A DNA stretch of 64,000 nucleotides from an uncultured Sphingorhabdus sp. Lineage in GTDB: Bacteria; Pseudomonadota; Alphaproteobacteria; Sphingomonadales; Sphingomonadaceae. The DNA lies in the NCBI GenBank assembly GCA_947501885.1, contig CANMXN010000002.1:124001-188000 (forward strand). The letters are read 5' to 3'. The notes under the pieces are model-generated. The model had not been told where the DNA came from. It was given only the letters and a program-made list of their open reading frames with translations, and made no database searches. Below, in pieces: positions 18,652 to 27,772 of this stretch. Made by a program: the position numbers and the translations under genes. The first letter of the stretch is position 1; every line of letters begins with the position of its first letter.

Positions 18652-19413
18652 TTAATCATATATTCTGCGTATTTGGGCCAGCGCATCATGGTGCGTCAAA
18701 TCGAGCTGCAATGGCGTAACCGATATATAATCATCGGCTATCGCTTCTAAATCGCTATCATGGCCTGAGGTATGCTCGATGCCATGCAATCCAAACCAAT
18801 AATAAGGATAACCACGCGGATCTTGGCCTTCAATAATTGCTGCACGGCCATAATCATGAAAGCCTTGGCATGTTGTTTTGATACCTTTGACTCGATCGAC
18901 GGATGGCGGGAAATTAATATTCATCAACATGCGCGGCGCAAAATCCATATCCATAAGCGGTTTTAAAACTTCCTCTCCCCATTTGCTGGCACAATCAAAA
19001 GTGACATTATCGCCGCTACCTTCGCGGGCATAGACTTGGCTCAATGCAATAGACTTTATACCCGCTAATGTCCCCTCCATAGCCGCAGCTACGGTCCCCG
19101 AATAGGTCACATCATCACCCAAATTCGCTCCGCGATTAACACCCGATAATAATAGATCAGGTTTATGATCCTTCATAATTTTGCCAATCCCTAGCATCAC
19201 ACTATCGGTGGGTGTCCCCGTAACGCTATAGCGTTTTGGTCCATGTGTATGGATACGAACAGGCTTAGAAAGTGATAGAGAATGCCCCGCCCCCGATTGT
19301 TCCTCTGCGGGGGCAACCACCCAAATATCATCGCTAAATTTTGCAGCAATATCTTCTAATATGGCCAGACCTGGGGCATTAATGCCATCATCATTACTAA
19401 TTAAAATACGCAT
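18652..19413 (-). CDS. surE: 5'/3'-nucleotidase SurE
   Basis: 253 residues. It begins [15 protein letters not shown], with the metal-binding DD pair, and contains PAEEQSGAGHSLSL, VTGTPTDSV and LLLSGVNRGANLGDDVTYSGTV, all SurE hallmarks. It dephosphorylates nucleoside monophosphates in stationary-phase survival. Its ATG shares one base with the serS stop (TGATG), showing translational coupling with serS. Confidence 0.94.
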   Translation of the reverse strand: MRILISNDDGINAPGLAILEDIAAKFSDDIWVVAPAEEQSGAGHSLSLSKPVRIHTHGPKRYSVTGTPTDSVMLGIGKIMKDHKPDLLLSGVNRGANLGDDVTYSGTVAAAMEGTLAGIKSIALSQVYAREGSGDNVTFDCASKWGEEVLKPLMDMDFAPRMLMNINFPPSVDRVKGIKTTCQGFHDYGRAAIIEGQDPRGYPYYWFGLHGIEHTSGHDSDLEAIADDYISVTPLQLDLTHHDALAQIRRIYD

Positions 19414-20693
19414 CAGCTAGATTTCTCAATTTTGGTTATGCCGCCCATATAGGGTATAAGCGCATCAGGAATGGTGATGCTGCCATCTTCTTGTTGATAA
19501 TTTTCGATGATAGCCACCAATGTGCGGCCCACAGCCAATCCGCTGCCGTTCAATGTATGAGCAAATATCGTATGTTTTTCGCCTTCGCGCTTATAGCGTG
19601 TATTCATCCGCCGCGCTTGATAATCGCCGCAATTGGAACAACTACTAATCTCACGATAGAGGCCCTGCCCCGGCAACCAAACTTCTAAATCATAAGTCTT
19701 GCGCGCCGTTGCCCCCATGTCACCTGTGCAAAGTAACATCTTGCGATAAGGCAGATTAAGCGCCTGTAATATGCCCTCAGCCGCAGTCGTCATGCGTTCA
19801 TGCTCTGCGGCAGATTGTTCTGGCGTGGTGATGCTCACCATTTCCACTTTTTCAAATTGATGTTGGCGAATAAGACCTTTGGTATCGCGTCCTGCACTGC
19901 CTGCCTCGCTGCGGAAACAAGGCGTAAGCGCGGTTAAACGAATGGGAAATTGATCTTCGGATAATATTTGCTCGCGTACACTATTGGTAAGGCTGACTTC
20001 GGCCGTAGGAATGAGCCAATGTCCCTCTGTTGTGCGGAAACTATCTTCGGCAAATTTGGGCAATTGTCCTGTTCCAAAAAGTGCTTCATCGCGCACCAAA
20101 TAGGGCACCGCGCATTCGCTATAGCCATTTTTGATTGTTTGTTGGTCGAGCATAAATTGGCCAATAGCGCGGTTAAGCCGCGCCATAGCGCCATGCATAA
20201 AGGTAAATCGTGCACCCGACATAGCTGCACCCGTTTCAAAATCCAAACCCAATTCAGGGCCTAAATCGGCATGGTCTTTAGGATCAAAGGTAAATTCGCG
20301 TGGGCTTCCCCAACGCTCCAATTCAACATTTTCCTCTTCATCTTCACCCGTTGGCACATCATCATGCGGTAAATTAGGCAAAGCAGCCAACATATCATAG
20401 AGAGCTTTGCCAAGAGTACGATCTTCTTCTTCTAGCTCAGGCATGCGTTTCTTGATAGCGGCCACTTCAGCCATTAACGAAGCGGCACCTTCTTCGTCGC
20501 CTTTTCCTTTGGCTGCACCAATAGCTTTCGAGGCTTCGTTACGCCGTGCTTGCGCATGTTGTAATTCGGTTTGTAGAGCGCGATGTTTTTCATCCAATGC
20601 CAATATATCGGTTGATATAGCATCGGCCCCGCGCCGTTGTAATGATGCGTCAAAAGCTGTGGGGTTTTCTCGTATATTTTTTATATCATGCAT
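19413..20693 (-). CDS. serS: Seryl-tRNA synthetase
   Basis: 426 residues. The N-terminal coiled-coil arm ([22 protein letters not shown]...[20 protein letters not shown]) is followed by the class II core with motif 2 [28 protein letters not shown] and motif 3 [17 protein letters not shown]. The ATG at 20693 is preferred to one 12 codons upstream because homologues start with MHDI. It leads the serS-surE operon. Confidence 0.95.
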   Translation of the reverse strand: MHDIKNIRENPTAFDASLQRRGADAISTDILALDEKHRALQTELQHAQARRNEASKAIGAAKGKGDEEGAASLMAEVAAIKKRMPELEEEDRTLGKALYDMLAALPNLPHDDVPTGEDEEENVELERWGSPREFTFDPKDHADLGPELGLDFETGAAMSGARFTFMHGAMARLNRAIGQFMLDQQTIKNGYSECAVPYLVRDEALFGTGQLPKFAEDSFRTTEGHWLIPTAEVSLTNSVREQILSEDQFPIRLTALTPCFRSEAGSAGRDTKGLIRQHQFEKVEMVSITTPEQSAAEHERMTTAAEGILQALNLPYRKMLLCTGDMGATARKTYDLEVWLPGQGLYREISSCSNCGDYQARRMNTRYKREGEKHTIFAHTLNGSGLAVGRTLVAIIENYQQEDGSITIPDALIPYMGGITKIEKSS

Positions 20694-20756
20694 GATCGCC
20701 TCTATGCCGAGCAAGGCAATGATTTGCAATAGTTATAGGCGTCAATATTACCCACA

Positions 20757-20786
20757 TAAAAAACGGCGGGGTAAAAGCCCCGCCGT
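20757..20786 (-). terminator. Rho-independent terminator of the Ser/Gly-rich protein gene
   Basis: Arms ACGGCGGGG (20763-20771) and CCCCGCCGT (20778-20786) form a perfect 9-bp GC-rich stem with a 6-base loop. Read on the minus strand, the stem is followed by a run of T residues. It lies 22 bp after the stop codon. Confidence 0.9.
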
Positions 20787-20807
20787 AAATTTAATCATCG
20801 GTATTGA

Positions 20808-22364
20808 TTATGCTTGTTCTAATATTTTCTTTTTCTTACGACGGCGCGCAAATAAGGCTGCCGATGCCGCACCAAAGAGTAAAACAATTGGTGGTGCTGG
20901 TACGTCTATACCGCCCGTTGAACCACCACTGCTGCTTGCTCCGCCTGTGCTGCTTGCTCCGCCTGTGCTACCACCACTTGATGAGGAACTGCTTGTAGAT
21001 GATGAACTACTGCCACCAAAGCTTGAAGAGCCTGTGCTACCACCAAAGCTAGATGAACCACTGCTAGTCGCACCACCTGAACTAGATGAAGAACTTGAAC
21101 TACTTGATGAAGAACTTGAGCTAGAGCTTGATGAACCGCCAAAGCTAGACGAACCACCACCTGAACTGGTGTTACCGCCAGTGCTGGTGTTACCGCCAGT
21201 GCTGCTGCTTACTCCGCCTGAACTAGATGAAGAACTTGAGCTGCTTGATGAAGAACTTGAGCTAGAGCTTGATGAACCGCCAAAGCTAGATGAACCACCA
21301 CCTGAACTGGTGTTGCCGCCAGTGCTGGTATTACCGCCTGTGCTGGTGTTTCCGCCAGTGCTGCTGCTTACTCCGCCTGAGCTAGATGAAGAACTTGAGC
21401 TGCTTGATGAAGAACTTGATGAGCCGCCACCTGAACTGGTGTTACCACCTGAACTGGTATTACCGCCTGAACTGGTGTTACCACCTGTGCTGCTGCTTAC
21501 TCCGCCTGAGCTAGATGAAGAGCTTGATGAACTACTGCTTGATGAAGAACTAGATGAGCTGCTGCTTGATGAAGATGCACCGCCCGTTGAGCTAGATACG
21601 CCGCCTGTTGAGCTGGATACACCACCTGTTGAGCTGGATACGCCGCCCGTTGAGCTGGATACGCCGCCTGTTGAGCTAGATACGCCGCCTGTTGAGCTGG
21701 ATACGCCGCCTGTTGAGCTAGATACGCCGCCTGTTGAGCTGGATACACCACCCGTTGAGGTAGATGATGATACACCACCTGTTGAGCTGGATACGCCGCC
21801 CGTTGAGGTAGATGATGATACACCACCTGTTGAGCTAGATACGCCACCCGTTGAGGTAGATGATGATAGATCAACACCGCCTGTTGAGCTAGATGTAGAG
21901 CCACCGCTAGAGGTTGATGAGATAACAATGCTTCCGCCGCCGCTTCCGCCGCCGCCAAAGAAACCACCGAAGAAGCCTCCGCCAAATCCGCCGCCAAAGC
22001 CTCCACTACCGCCGATTACAACAGGAACACTGCCACCACTAAAGCTGCCTTGGACAGGAATTGGTTGTGGCGGAATGAAAGGAACAGGAACTGGAGGCAA
22101 TGGAACAGGTTGTGCTGCTTGGCTAGCAACCGTAATTACCGTTGGTTGGCACGATGCTACTTCACGAGCACGAGTTACTTTGCGAACTCGTTTCACACTA
22201 CGAACAGGCGTGCCACGTGAAATTCTACGCGCCTTAATCTTTTTACGTTCTTTTTGAACATATGGTTTTGAAGTAGGTTCAGCGAGCTGCACAGCTCCCC
22301 CACCAATAAGCGCACCACCACATGTGCATGCACATAATTTTGCTAAAGCCATTCTAACCGACAT
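20808..22364 (-). CDS. Ser/Gly/Thr repeat surface protein with PEP-CTERM-like end
   Basis: 518 residues from ATG 22364 (AAGG about 9 bases before it; a TTG nine codons earlier is less likely). The N-terminus has a hydrophobic stretch and a basic segment (KVRKVTRARE), then a proline-rich linker and a glycine-rich part. Residues of about 150-480 are serine runs and repeats of the type GGVSSSTGGVSSST and GGNTSSGGNTS. The end reads VPAPPIVLLFGAASAALFARRRKK: a VPAP motif, a helix and a basic cluster, which is the architecture of PEP-CTERM sorting signals processed by exosortase. It is probably exported and surface-linked; function unknown. Confidence 0.72.
   Translation of the reverse strand: MSVRMALAKLCACTCGGALIGGGAVQLAEPTSKPYVQKERKKIKARRISRGTPVRSVKRVRKVTRAREVASCQPTVITVASQAAQPVPLPPVPVPFIPPQPIPVQGSFSGGSVPVVIGGSGGFGGGFGGGFFGGFFGGGGSGGGSIVISSTSSGGSTSSSTGGVDLSSSTSTGGVSSSTGGVSSSTSTGGVSSSTGGVSSSTSTGGVSSSTGGVSSSTGGVSSSTGGVSSSTGGVSSSTGGVSSSTGGVSSSTGGVSSSTGGASSSSSSSSSSSSSSSSSSSSSSSGGVSSSTGGNTSSGGNTSSGGNTSSGGGSSSSSSSSSSSSSSSGGVSSSTGGNTSTGGNTSTGGNTSSGGGSSSFGGSSSSSSSSSSSSSSSSSSSGGVSSSTGGNTSTGGNTSSGGGSSSFGGSSSSSSSSSSSSSSSSSSSGGATSSGSSSFGGSTGSSSFGGSSSSSTSSSSSSGGSTGGASSTGGASSSGGSTGGIDVPAPPIVLLFGAASAALFARRRKKKKILEQA
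20930..21900. repeat. Coding tandem repeats (Ser/Gly/Thr units)
   Basis: Several repeat classes are nested. A 21-bp unit (GTTGAGCTGGATACGCCGCCT and close variants) is repeated about ten times near 21590-21760. A second class built on CTTGATGAAGAACTTGAGC encodes serine runs. A longer block of about 160-190 bp repeats three times between about 21000 and 21540. Confidence 0.8.
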
Positions 22365-22778
22365 AATATTAACCTTCTTTTGCTTACTCAAGTTCGTTTA
22401 TATATTGCTTCATGCAATTGATAACTGCCCTTGGATATTTAGCGACTACTACAGAAAGCCGAAAAATTGTGTTAATCTCAACGCAATTAACCTTAATTTC
22501 TCGAAAAGAGACTCATTTTTTTGCAATTTTGAGCCTCTTAAAACAATGTTGTCCCGTTGTGAGACTGTTTCCTCTGCAATTGTATACCATAATTCTAAAA
22601 CACAACCCAGAATCATTGATTTGATTTTGGCTATTGATTCACATCCTATCAAAAAATTGCTGCTTGAATAGCTAGAATCTGACGTCTATTAGGCCGCCAT
22701 ATCATTATAATTGTCGTGCAATCGAGTGGCGGCAAAAATAATTTACAAAAAATAAAGTAATATTGTTTGGAGTACAGG
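22365..22778. other. Intergenic region between divergent surface-protein and dksA genes
   Basis: In these 414 bp I see no credible coding frame; the open stretches here lack ribosome-binding sites and have unnatural composition. It should hold the divergent promoters for the Ser/Gly-rich gene and dksA. No clear operator or riboswitch was recognised. Confidence 0.5.
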
Positions 22779-23237
22779 ATGGCTGAAGCATCGAATGATA
22801 GATTAAAAAATAATGATACCAATGGTATAGATATAGAATCTGATTATACCCCAACAAGCGACGAACAGTTTATGAATCCAAAACAATTGCGCTTTTTTGA
22901 GCTGCAATTGTTAAAATGGAAAGAAGATTTGTTAGACGAATCACGTGGAACGTTAAACAATTTACAAGATGGTCCCATAAAAGAACCAGACTTGAATGAC
23001 CGCGCATCCAGCGAAACAGATTGGGGAATCGAACTTCGGACCCGTGACAGACAACGTAAATTAATCTCAAAAATTGATTCGGCTTTACGCAGAATTGCAG
23101 AAGGCGAATATGGATATTGTGTTGTCACTGGCGATCCTATCTCCCTTCCTAGATTACAAGCACGCCCAATTGCGACGATGACATTAGAAGCTCAAGAACG
23201 TCATGAACGCAAGGAACGCATCTCCCGCGATGATTAG
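22779..23237 (+). CDS. dksA: DksA-family transcription factor with a single zinc-finger cysteine
   Basis: 152 residues from ATG 22779, with TTGGAG 6 bases before it. A DksA coiled coil runs through about 40-110 (LRFFELQLLKWKEDLLDES...RASSETDWGIELRTRDRQRKL), with the tip acidic/aspartate region. The zinc-finger region is YGYCVVTGDPISLPRLQARP...AQERHERKER: only the first of four cysteines is present. This non-canonical form is usual in alphaproteobacteria and is expected to work without zinc. It binds RNA polymerase with ppGpp in the stringent response. Confidence 0.88.
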   Translation: MAEASNDRLKNNDTNGIDIESDYTPTSDEQFMNPKQLRFFELQLLKWKEDLLDESRGTLNNLQDGPIKEPDLNDRASSETDWGIELRTRDRQRKLISKIDSALRRIAEGEYGYCVVTGDPISLPRLQARPIATMTLEAQERHERKERISRDD

Positions 23238-23399
23238 ATCATAGTGATTAAATGGGTTCTTATGATAGTTTGATGAGATAGCAGCACATAAATTTAAACT
23301 CTTTTAATGCACTTTCTTGAAAAAATTAACCATTTGTCTACTCTTTTAAGGCTATACATTTCACTAGATGTAAAATTCAATATCAGGATTATAGAATAG

Positions 23400-23810
23400 A
23401 TGAATAGCAAATTATCAGATTCTTCTGACCTAGATGGCATCTCAGATTCTAGCGACATTGCAAAACGCGATGCTGATCGAGATAGCTTATTCCTTACTGC
23501 CAATTTACGGTTTCAAAATGGTGGTGAAGAAGGAAAGGTAAGAGTCAGAAATTTATCTGAAGGCGGTTTAATGGCAGAAGCAGCCATTCAAGCAGCACGC
23601 GGTACAAGATTAGAGATTGAACTTAAAAATATCGGCTGGATCACAGGCAAAATTGCTTGGTTAGCCGAAAAGAAAGTTGGAATCGCATTTGATCATCCTA
23701 TTGATCCCAAAATTGTTAGAGCAAAAAATAATGACAATGATGATAATATGCCATATTATCTTAAAAAACTAAATCGGCACGGTAATAACATTAAATATAT
23801 CGATTATTAA
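23400..23810 (+). CDS. PilZ-domain protein
   Basis: 136 residues. The PilZ c-di-GMP-binding motifs are present: RDADR (RxxxR) near residue 24 and NLSEGG (N-x-S-x-x-G) near residue 57, followed by the beta-barrel end VGIAFDHPID. An acidic serine-rich leader precedes and an asparagine-rich tail follows. Such single-domain proteins act as c-di-GMP effectors; the partner is unknown. It lies 162 bp after dksA, so it may have its own promoter. Confidence 0.82.
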   Translation: MNSKLSDSSDLDGISDSSDIAKRDADRDSLFLTANLRFQNGGEEGKVRVRNLSEGGLMAEAAIQAARGTRLEIELKNIGWITGKIAWLAEKKVGIAFDHPIDPKIVRAKNNDNDDNMPYYLKKLNRHGNNIKYIDY

Positions 23811-23814
23811 CCTT

Positions 23815-23844
23815 ATAGCAATGCGTATGATAGCAATGCGTATG
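23815..23844. repeat. 15-bp tandem repeat, two copies
   Basis: ATAGCAATGCGTATG occurs twice in direct contact (23815-23829, 23830-23844) just after the PilZ stop and before the pgl stop on the other strand. No function is evident. Confidence 0.7.
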
Positions 23845-23855
23845 TAGACATTGCC

Positions 23856-24560
23856 TTATTTTTCTAAACAATAAATATCAACAGGCACTGTTAGGTTAGC
23901 AAATAGCTGACCAACGGGCATTTCGCTACTATCTGCCTCTGCAATCGCTTTTTCGAGTACTGATTTTTTATTTAACCCCTCAATAGTGACTAGCACCGTG
24001 CGTGCAGATGCAATCGCGCTTGCTGTTAATGATACGCGGTTAACAGGCGCATTATCGGGCATAGGGTCTGGCAATACGCCAATAGCACGTTTTTCACTTT
24101 TTGGATCTAATGCTTCATCCATATCTGGTCCTGGGAATATTGACGCTGTATGGCCATCTAACCCCATGCCAAGCCACACCAAATCAAGCGGCCATGCCAT
24201 ATCTTGCAACCTAGCATCAGCAGCGCTCCCCGCCAGATTATAGTCTGCGGCATCGCTGGTAAAGGGGATGACCCGCGCACCCAATGGGAGGAATATTTTG
24301 GCTATTTTAGCAATATTGGATAGATCACTATCCACGGCAACTAGCCTATCATCAGTAGGAATGATGGTGACATATTTCCATTTAATAGCAGCAGATGCCA
24401 ATTTATCGAATATCGGCATCGGGGTATTACCGCCAGGAAAAGCAATAACAGCACTGCCGCGCGCATCGAGAGCGCTTTCAATGATAAATTGAATATCGCC
24501 CGCAACAGCATCGATCATCTCTTCGCTATTATCGAAATCCCACCATTCAATTTCCGTCAC
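23856..24560 (-). CDS. pgl: 6-phosphogluconolactonase
   Basis: 234 residues with the family pattern VIAFPGGNTPMPIFDKLA, IIPTDDRLVAVDSDLSNIA and LVWLGMGLDGHTASIFPG. It hydrolyses 6-phosphogluconolactone from the zwf reaction. It lies 97 bp downstream of zwf in the same direction and is probably co-transcribed. The edd and glk genes that often follow in sphingomonads are not here. Confidence 0.92.
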   Translation of the reverse strand: MTEIEWWDFDNSEEMIDAVAGDIQFIIESALDARGSAVIAFPGGNTPMPIFDKLASAAIKWKYVTIIPTDDRLVAVDSDLSNIAKIAKIFLPLGARVIPFTSDAADYNLAGSAADARLQDMAWPLDLVWLGMGLDGHTASIFPGPDMDEALDPKSEKRAIGVLPDPMPDNAPVNRVSLTASAIASARTVLVTIEGLNKKSVLEKAIAEADSSEMPVGQLFANLTVPVDIYCLEK

Positions 24561-24657
24561 ATTCGGCTCCCTTATTCCATATCTATATTATCATATGCTA
24601 TATATTTAGACCGCTCGCAAACACCAGCGATAAATCATAATTTATCGTTATAAAGCC

Positions 24658-26100
24658 TCACTCGTGCCATGTAGCGCCATCACGCTCTGTAAGAGCGATG
24701 GCTGTGCTAGGCCCCCAGCCGCCAGAATTATAAATTTTAGGCATAATGGTAGATTTTTGAATCGTATCACGAATATTATCAACCCATTTCCACTGCGCTT
24801 CAACTTCATCACGGCGCACAAACAAGGTTTGGTCACCATCAATTAGATCCATCAACAATCGCTCATATGCGATACGGCGGCGCGCGCCTGCAAAAGCTTG
24901 TGTTAGAGACAGATCTAACGGAACTTCACGCAATATAGTTTTCCCTCTGTCCAGGCCAGGTTCTTTCGACATAACCAACAAGCGCACATATTCCTCTGGT
25001 TGCAAACGGATAATCAACCTATTGGATTCTAATTTAGATCCACGATCTTTAAATATGTTATGCGGGACTTCCCTAAATTGAATAACAATTTCACTGCGGC
25101 GTTCCGACAGTCTTTTGCCCGTACGCAAATAAAAGGGCACGCCCTGCCAACGCCAGTTATCGACATAAGTTTTCAGAGCAACATAAGTCTCTGTCGTTGA
25201 TTCATCACCCAGATCATCGGTATAACTTTTAACCAAGGTTTCTGAGACAGCTCCTGCGCCATATTGCCCGATAACAATGTCATCTTCAGACACAGGCCGC
25301 AAAGAACGCAATACTTTAACTTTCTCATCACGAATCGCCGCTGCATCCAAACTCGCGGGTGGCTCCATAGCAATGAGTGCAAGAAGCTGCAGCATATGAT
25401 TTTGCAGCATATCGCGCAAAGCACCCGTACCATCATAAAAACCAGCGCGACCTTCCAAGCCCACGGTTTCGCTGATGGTTATTTGCACATGTTCAATTGC
25501 TTGCGCATTCCAAAGCGGTTCAAACAATATGTTGGCAAAGCGCAATGCCATAAGGTTTTGCACCGTTTCTTTGCCCAAATAATGGTCAATGCGAAATGTC
25601 TGCTCTTCTGAAAATACTCTATTCACAGCATCATTAATTATTTTTGATGACTCCAAATCATTACCCAGAGGTTTCTCAAGGCCAATGCGCACATTAGCCT
25701 CGGCCAAACCAGCCGATTGAAGGCCCTTAATTGTGGGTTCAAACAAAAATGGTGCCGTTGATAAAAATATCGATAAACCGCCCGATATATCGCCAATCTT
25801 ATCGGCAAGTTCGGCAAAACCTTCAATCGTTGATGCATCTAAGGGTTGATAGAAAATATGATCTAGGAAAGATTCGATCAAACCTTCTTCTTTGCGGTCT
25901 TCAGGCAAAAACTCAATTAGAGCATCATGTACTATTTTACGATACTCTTCATCATTAAGCATGCTTCTGGCTGTTCCAAAAATACGCAAATCATCTGCTA
26001 TTAGACCATCAGAAAAGAGAGCATATAGAGATGGCAGCAGCATTCTACGGGCCAAATCTCCAGTCGCTCCAAACAGAAGCAAGGTAGAATTACAATTCAT
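24658..26100 (-). CDS. zwf: Glucose-6-phosphate dehydrogenase
   Basis: 480 residues, normal length. The nucleotide-binding motif is LLLFGATGDLARRMLLPSLY at the N-terminus and the active-site motif is RIDHYLGKETVQN near residue 170. ATG 26100 is preferred over an upstream one nine codons earlier; AGGA lies about 9 bases before it. It feeds glucose-6-phosphate into the Entner-Doudoroff and pentose phosphate routes and makes NADPH. Confidence 0.94.
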   Translation of the reverse strand: MNCNSTLLLFGATGDLARRMLLPSLYALFSDGLIADDLRIFGTARSMLNDEEYRKIVHDALIEFLPEDRKEEGLIESFLDHIFYQPLDASTIEGFAELADKIGDISGGLSIFLSTAPFLFEPTIKGLQSAGLAEANVRIGLEKPLGNDLESSKIINDAVNRVFSEEQTFRIDHYLGKETVQNLMALRFANILFEPLWNAQAIEHVQITISETVGLEGRAGFYDGTGALRDMLQNHMLQLLALIAMEPPASLDAAAIRDEKVKVLRSLRPVSEDDIVIGQYGAGAVSETLVKSYTDDLGDESTTETYVALKTYVDNWRWQGVPFYLRTGKRLSERRSEIVIQFREVPHNIFKDRGSKLESNRLIIRLQPEEYVRLLVMSKEPGLDRGKTILREVPLDLSLTQAFAGARRRIAYERLLMDLIDGDQTLFVRRDEVEAQWKWVDNIRDTIQKSTIMPKIYNSGGWGPSTAIALTERDGATWHE

Positions 26101-26369
26101 AGATAAACATCCTAAGCATATATTCAATTATTAACATTACCGAATATAGTGTAAGTGAGATATAGATTTCGTCTCATTTATACATTATTTTTAATTTCAG
26201 CTATAAGTTTCACACAAAAATATATTTATTTCTATGTATATGACAACGGTGGACATTATAATAGGTGCAAAAATACAACAATTCATAAAATTATTTCATC
26301 AACCGATTAAATTAGATAGTCTTATCAAATTTCTTTGTTAATCTATATTTATGCATAGATTCATTGATG

Positions 26370-26466
26370 TGCTTGCATATCGACAGAACGTGTAACTTTG
26401 TTTGAATTGGGGGATTTAAATAAAGTAGTGAAAAGAGCTGGTGCCGCAAGGTGCTGGCTCTTTTTT
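26370..26466 (+). ncRNA. Candidate small RNA ending in intrinsic terminator
   Basis: The 3' end is defined by a strong hairpin and U-run (26432-26466). The 5' end is a guess: TTGCAT near 26370 could be a -35 box, but no good -10 is seen. The segment contains the purine-rich single-stranded stretch GGGGGATTTAAATAAAG just before the hairpin, a possible antisense seed or Shine-Dalgarno mimic. No Rfam family was recognised by eye. Confidence 0.35.
26432..26466 (+). terminator. Plus-strand intrinsic terminator with GCAA tetraloop
   Basis: AAAGAGCTGGTGCC (26432-26445) pairs with GGTGCTGGCTCTTT (26450-26463) across a GCAA loop, followed by T residues to 26466. Four of the pairs are G-U wobbles on the plus strand; on the minus strand they become A-C mismatches and the loop is no longer GNRA. 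The structure is therefore made for plus-strand RNA. Confidence 0.8.
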
Positions 26467-26496
26467 GTTGATACTGCTTATGTCATAGCTATCCGC

Positions 26497-26546
26497 AATA
26501 TATGCACCCCTGCCCTATTTTAATATATGTGCTCCTGCCCTATTTT
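26497..26546. repeat. 25-bp imperfect tandem repeat
   Basis: Copies at 26497-26521 and 26522-26546 share 22 of 25 bases (AATATATG...CCTGCCCTATTTT). The second copy reaches two bases into the mobA stop codon, so it looks like a local duplication of the mobA 3' end. Confidence 0.7.
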
Positions 26547-27075
26547 ATTGATCAATCAAAGTGTTCAAATCAGATTGCGTATTAATATTATAAAAATAAT
26601 CTCTATCACTTGGTTTTGCAATAATAGTCTCAATCCATGCCATCATAGAGCGCCGTTTTTGCTGCATCATCCATTGCGACAATGAATCATAAAGGATAGC
26701 AGGCCAATAGCCAATAACGGGCTGTCTTTTCATATATTGCGCTTGATCATTGTAAATAAACCAAGGCTCATTCAAATTAGCAAACGTGCAAATTGTGTCA
26801 CAAGGATAGCTGACTACCGCATCATAATCATATTTTTGCGCATAACAAAGTGCTGCATTAATGCCCCCTAATGGTCCTTGGTCATGATCTGGATTATCAG
26901 TAACATAAATCAAATCTCCATACCTACGTCCAGATATGATTATATCATCGCATTGATGGTCTAATGTTATGAAAGCATGATCAATCAGTTTTTTACCTTG
27001 ATATTGCACCAGCGCTTTATCACTTCCAAACCGCTGTGACTTACCGCCCGCTAATAATACACCCAAAACTTTCAT
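26545..27075 (-). CDS. mobA: Molybdenum cofactor guanylyltransferase
   Basis: 176 residues, slightly short for MobA. It begins VLGVLLAGGKSQRFGSDKALVQYQGKKLIDHA, the nucleotidyltransferase signature with the catalytic lysine, and contains DQGPLGGINAAL and a YPCDT motif corresponding to the DxP metal site. It attaches GMP to molybdopterin. It starts one base after the stop of the upstream editing-protein gene. Confidence 0.85.
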   Translation of the reverse strand: MKVLGVLLAGGKSQRFGSDKALVQYQGKKLIDHAFITLDHQCDDIIISGRRYGDLIYVTDNPDHDQGPLGGINAALCYAQKYDYDAVVSYPCDTICTFANLNEPWFIYNDQAQYMKRQPVIGYWPAILYDSLSQWMMQQKRRSMMAWIETIIAKPSDRDYFYNINTQSDLNTLIDQ

Positions 27076-27076
27076 A

Positions 27077-27610
27077 TTAATCTTCGTTCTTTGCTGGATT
27101 TTCTGATTTCGCAGGAACCGTCAATATGGTTGGTGCATGTTTCCATTTGGCTGACATCCTTACAATATCTAAGCCTGATAATCGCAGCGTTGCTGTATTG
27201 CGCAAAGGATGAACATTCACATATGGTGAAGCGGTTAATATCTCATCCAATACCAATTGCACCTTATATTCTGTATCATTCATCACTGCTAATGGTGTGA
27301 CTGAACCTGGCGAGACACGCAAATATTCTTGCATCTTATCTGCACTGCCAAAACTAAAGCGGCCTGCACCCAAAATATTTGACAATTGTCCTAGATCAAC
27401 ACGCTTATCTGCCAATAGCGTCACCAAATAATAGGCGTCAAACTTATCTCGCAAAAATAAGTTTTTGGTATGGGCGCTCGCGATATTGGCATTTATTTTT
27501 TCTGATTCCGATACAGTATAAACTGCATCATGTTCAAATATCTCATAAGTTACAGCATTGGATTGCAATTGCTGCAATAGCTGCGTCTCTAATTTTTCTA
27601 TTGCATTCAT
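27077..27610 (-). CDS. YbaK/ProXp-type aminoacyl-tRNA deacylase
   Basis: 177 residues from ATG 27610; a GTG seven codons upstream is the alternative, and neither has a clear ribosome-binding site. It has the YbaK fold features: HDAVYTVSESEKIN, KNLFLRDKFDAYYLVTLLADKRVDL, the lysine-containing active region, and GSVTPLAVMND. The pattern fits the PrdX/ProXp-ala subgroup that clears mischarged Ala-tRNA-Pro. It precedes mobA with a one-base gap. Confidence 0.82.
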   Translation of the reverse strand: MNAIEKLETQLLQQLQSNAVTYEIFEHDAVYTVSESEKINANIASAHTKNLFLRDKFDAYYLVTLLADKRVDLGQLSNILGAGRFSFGSADKMQEYLRVSPGSVTPLAVMNDTEYKVQLVLDEILTASPYVNVHPLRNTATLRLSGLDIVRMSAKWKHAPTILTVPAKSENPAKNED

Positions 27611-27772
27611 AATAAGACCATAGAAGGCCACATATATTAATCAATATACTGATCAAGGCAGTTTTTTACTGAGAGTTTACAGAAAAAGTTTATGATTTAA
27701 GCGTATAGTTAAATTGCTAATTGCAACGCAGTGTAAGCGGTGCCATAAAGACGTAAGAGCTGGAGAAGATTA

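Larger units (their letters stand above)
26101..26544. other. AT-rich intergenic region with candidate small RNA
   Basis: No protein-coding frame is convincing in these 444 bp. The left part is very AT-rich and should hold the zwf promoter. The right part contains a plus-strand intrinsic terminator at 26432-26466 that has no plus-strand gene upstream for more than 2 kb, and a 25-bp imperfect tandem repeat at 26497-26546. Confidence 0.6.

Noticed and set aside
20407-22257. 616-codon open frame on the plus strand
   Set aside because: It is the antisense of serS and of the Ser/Gly-rich gene; it is proline/leucine/valine-rich only because the opposite strand is repetitive, and it has no ribosome-binding site or domain.
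26432-26463. Hairpin read as the mobA terminator on the minus strand
   Set aside because: On the minus strand four pairs become A-C mismatches and the loop is not GNRA, so the fold fits plus-strand RNA.
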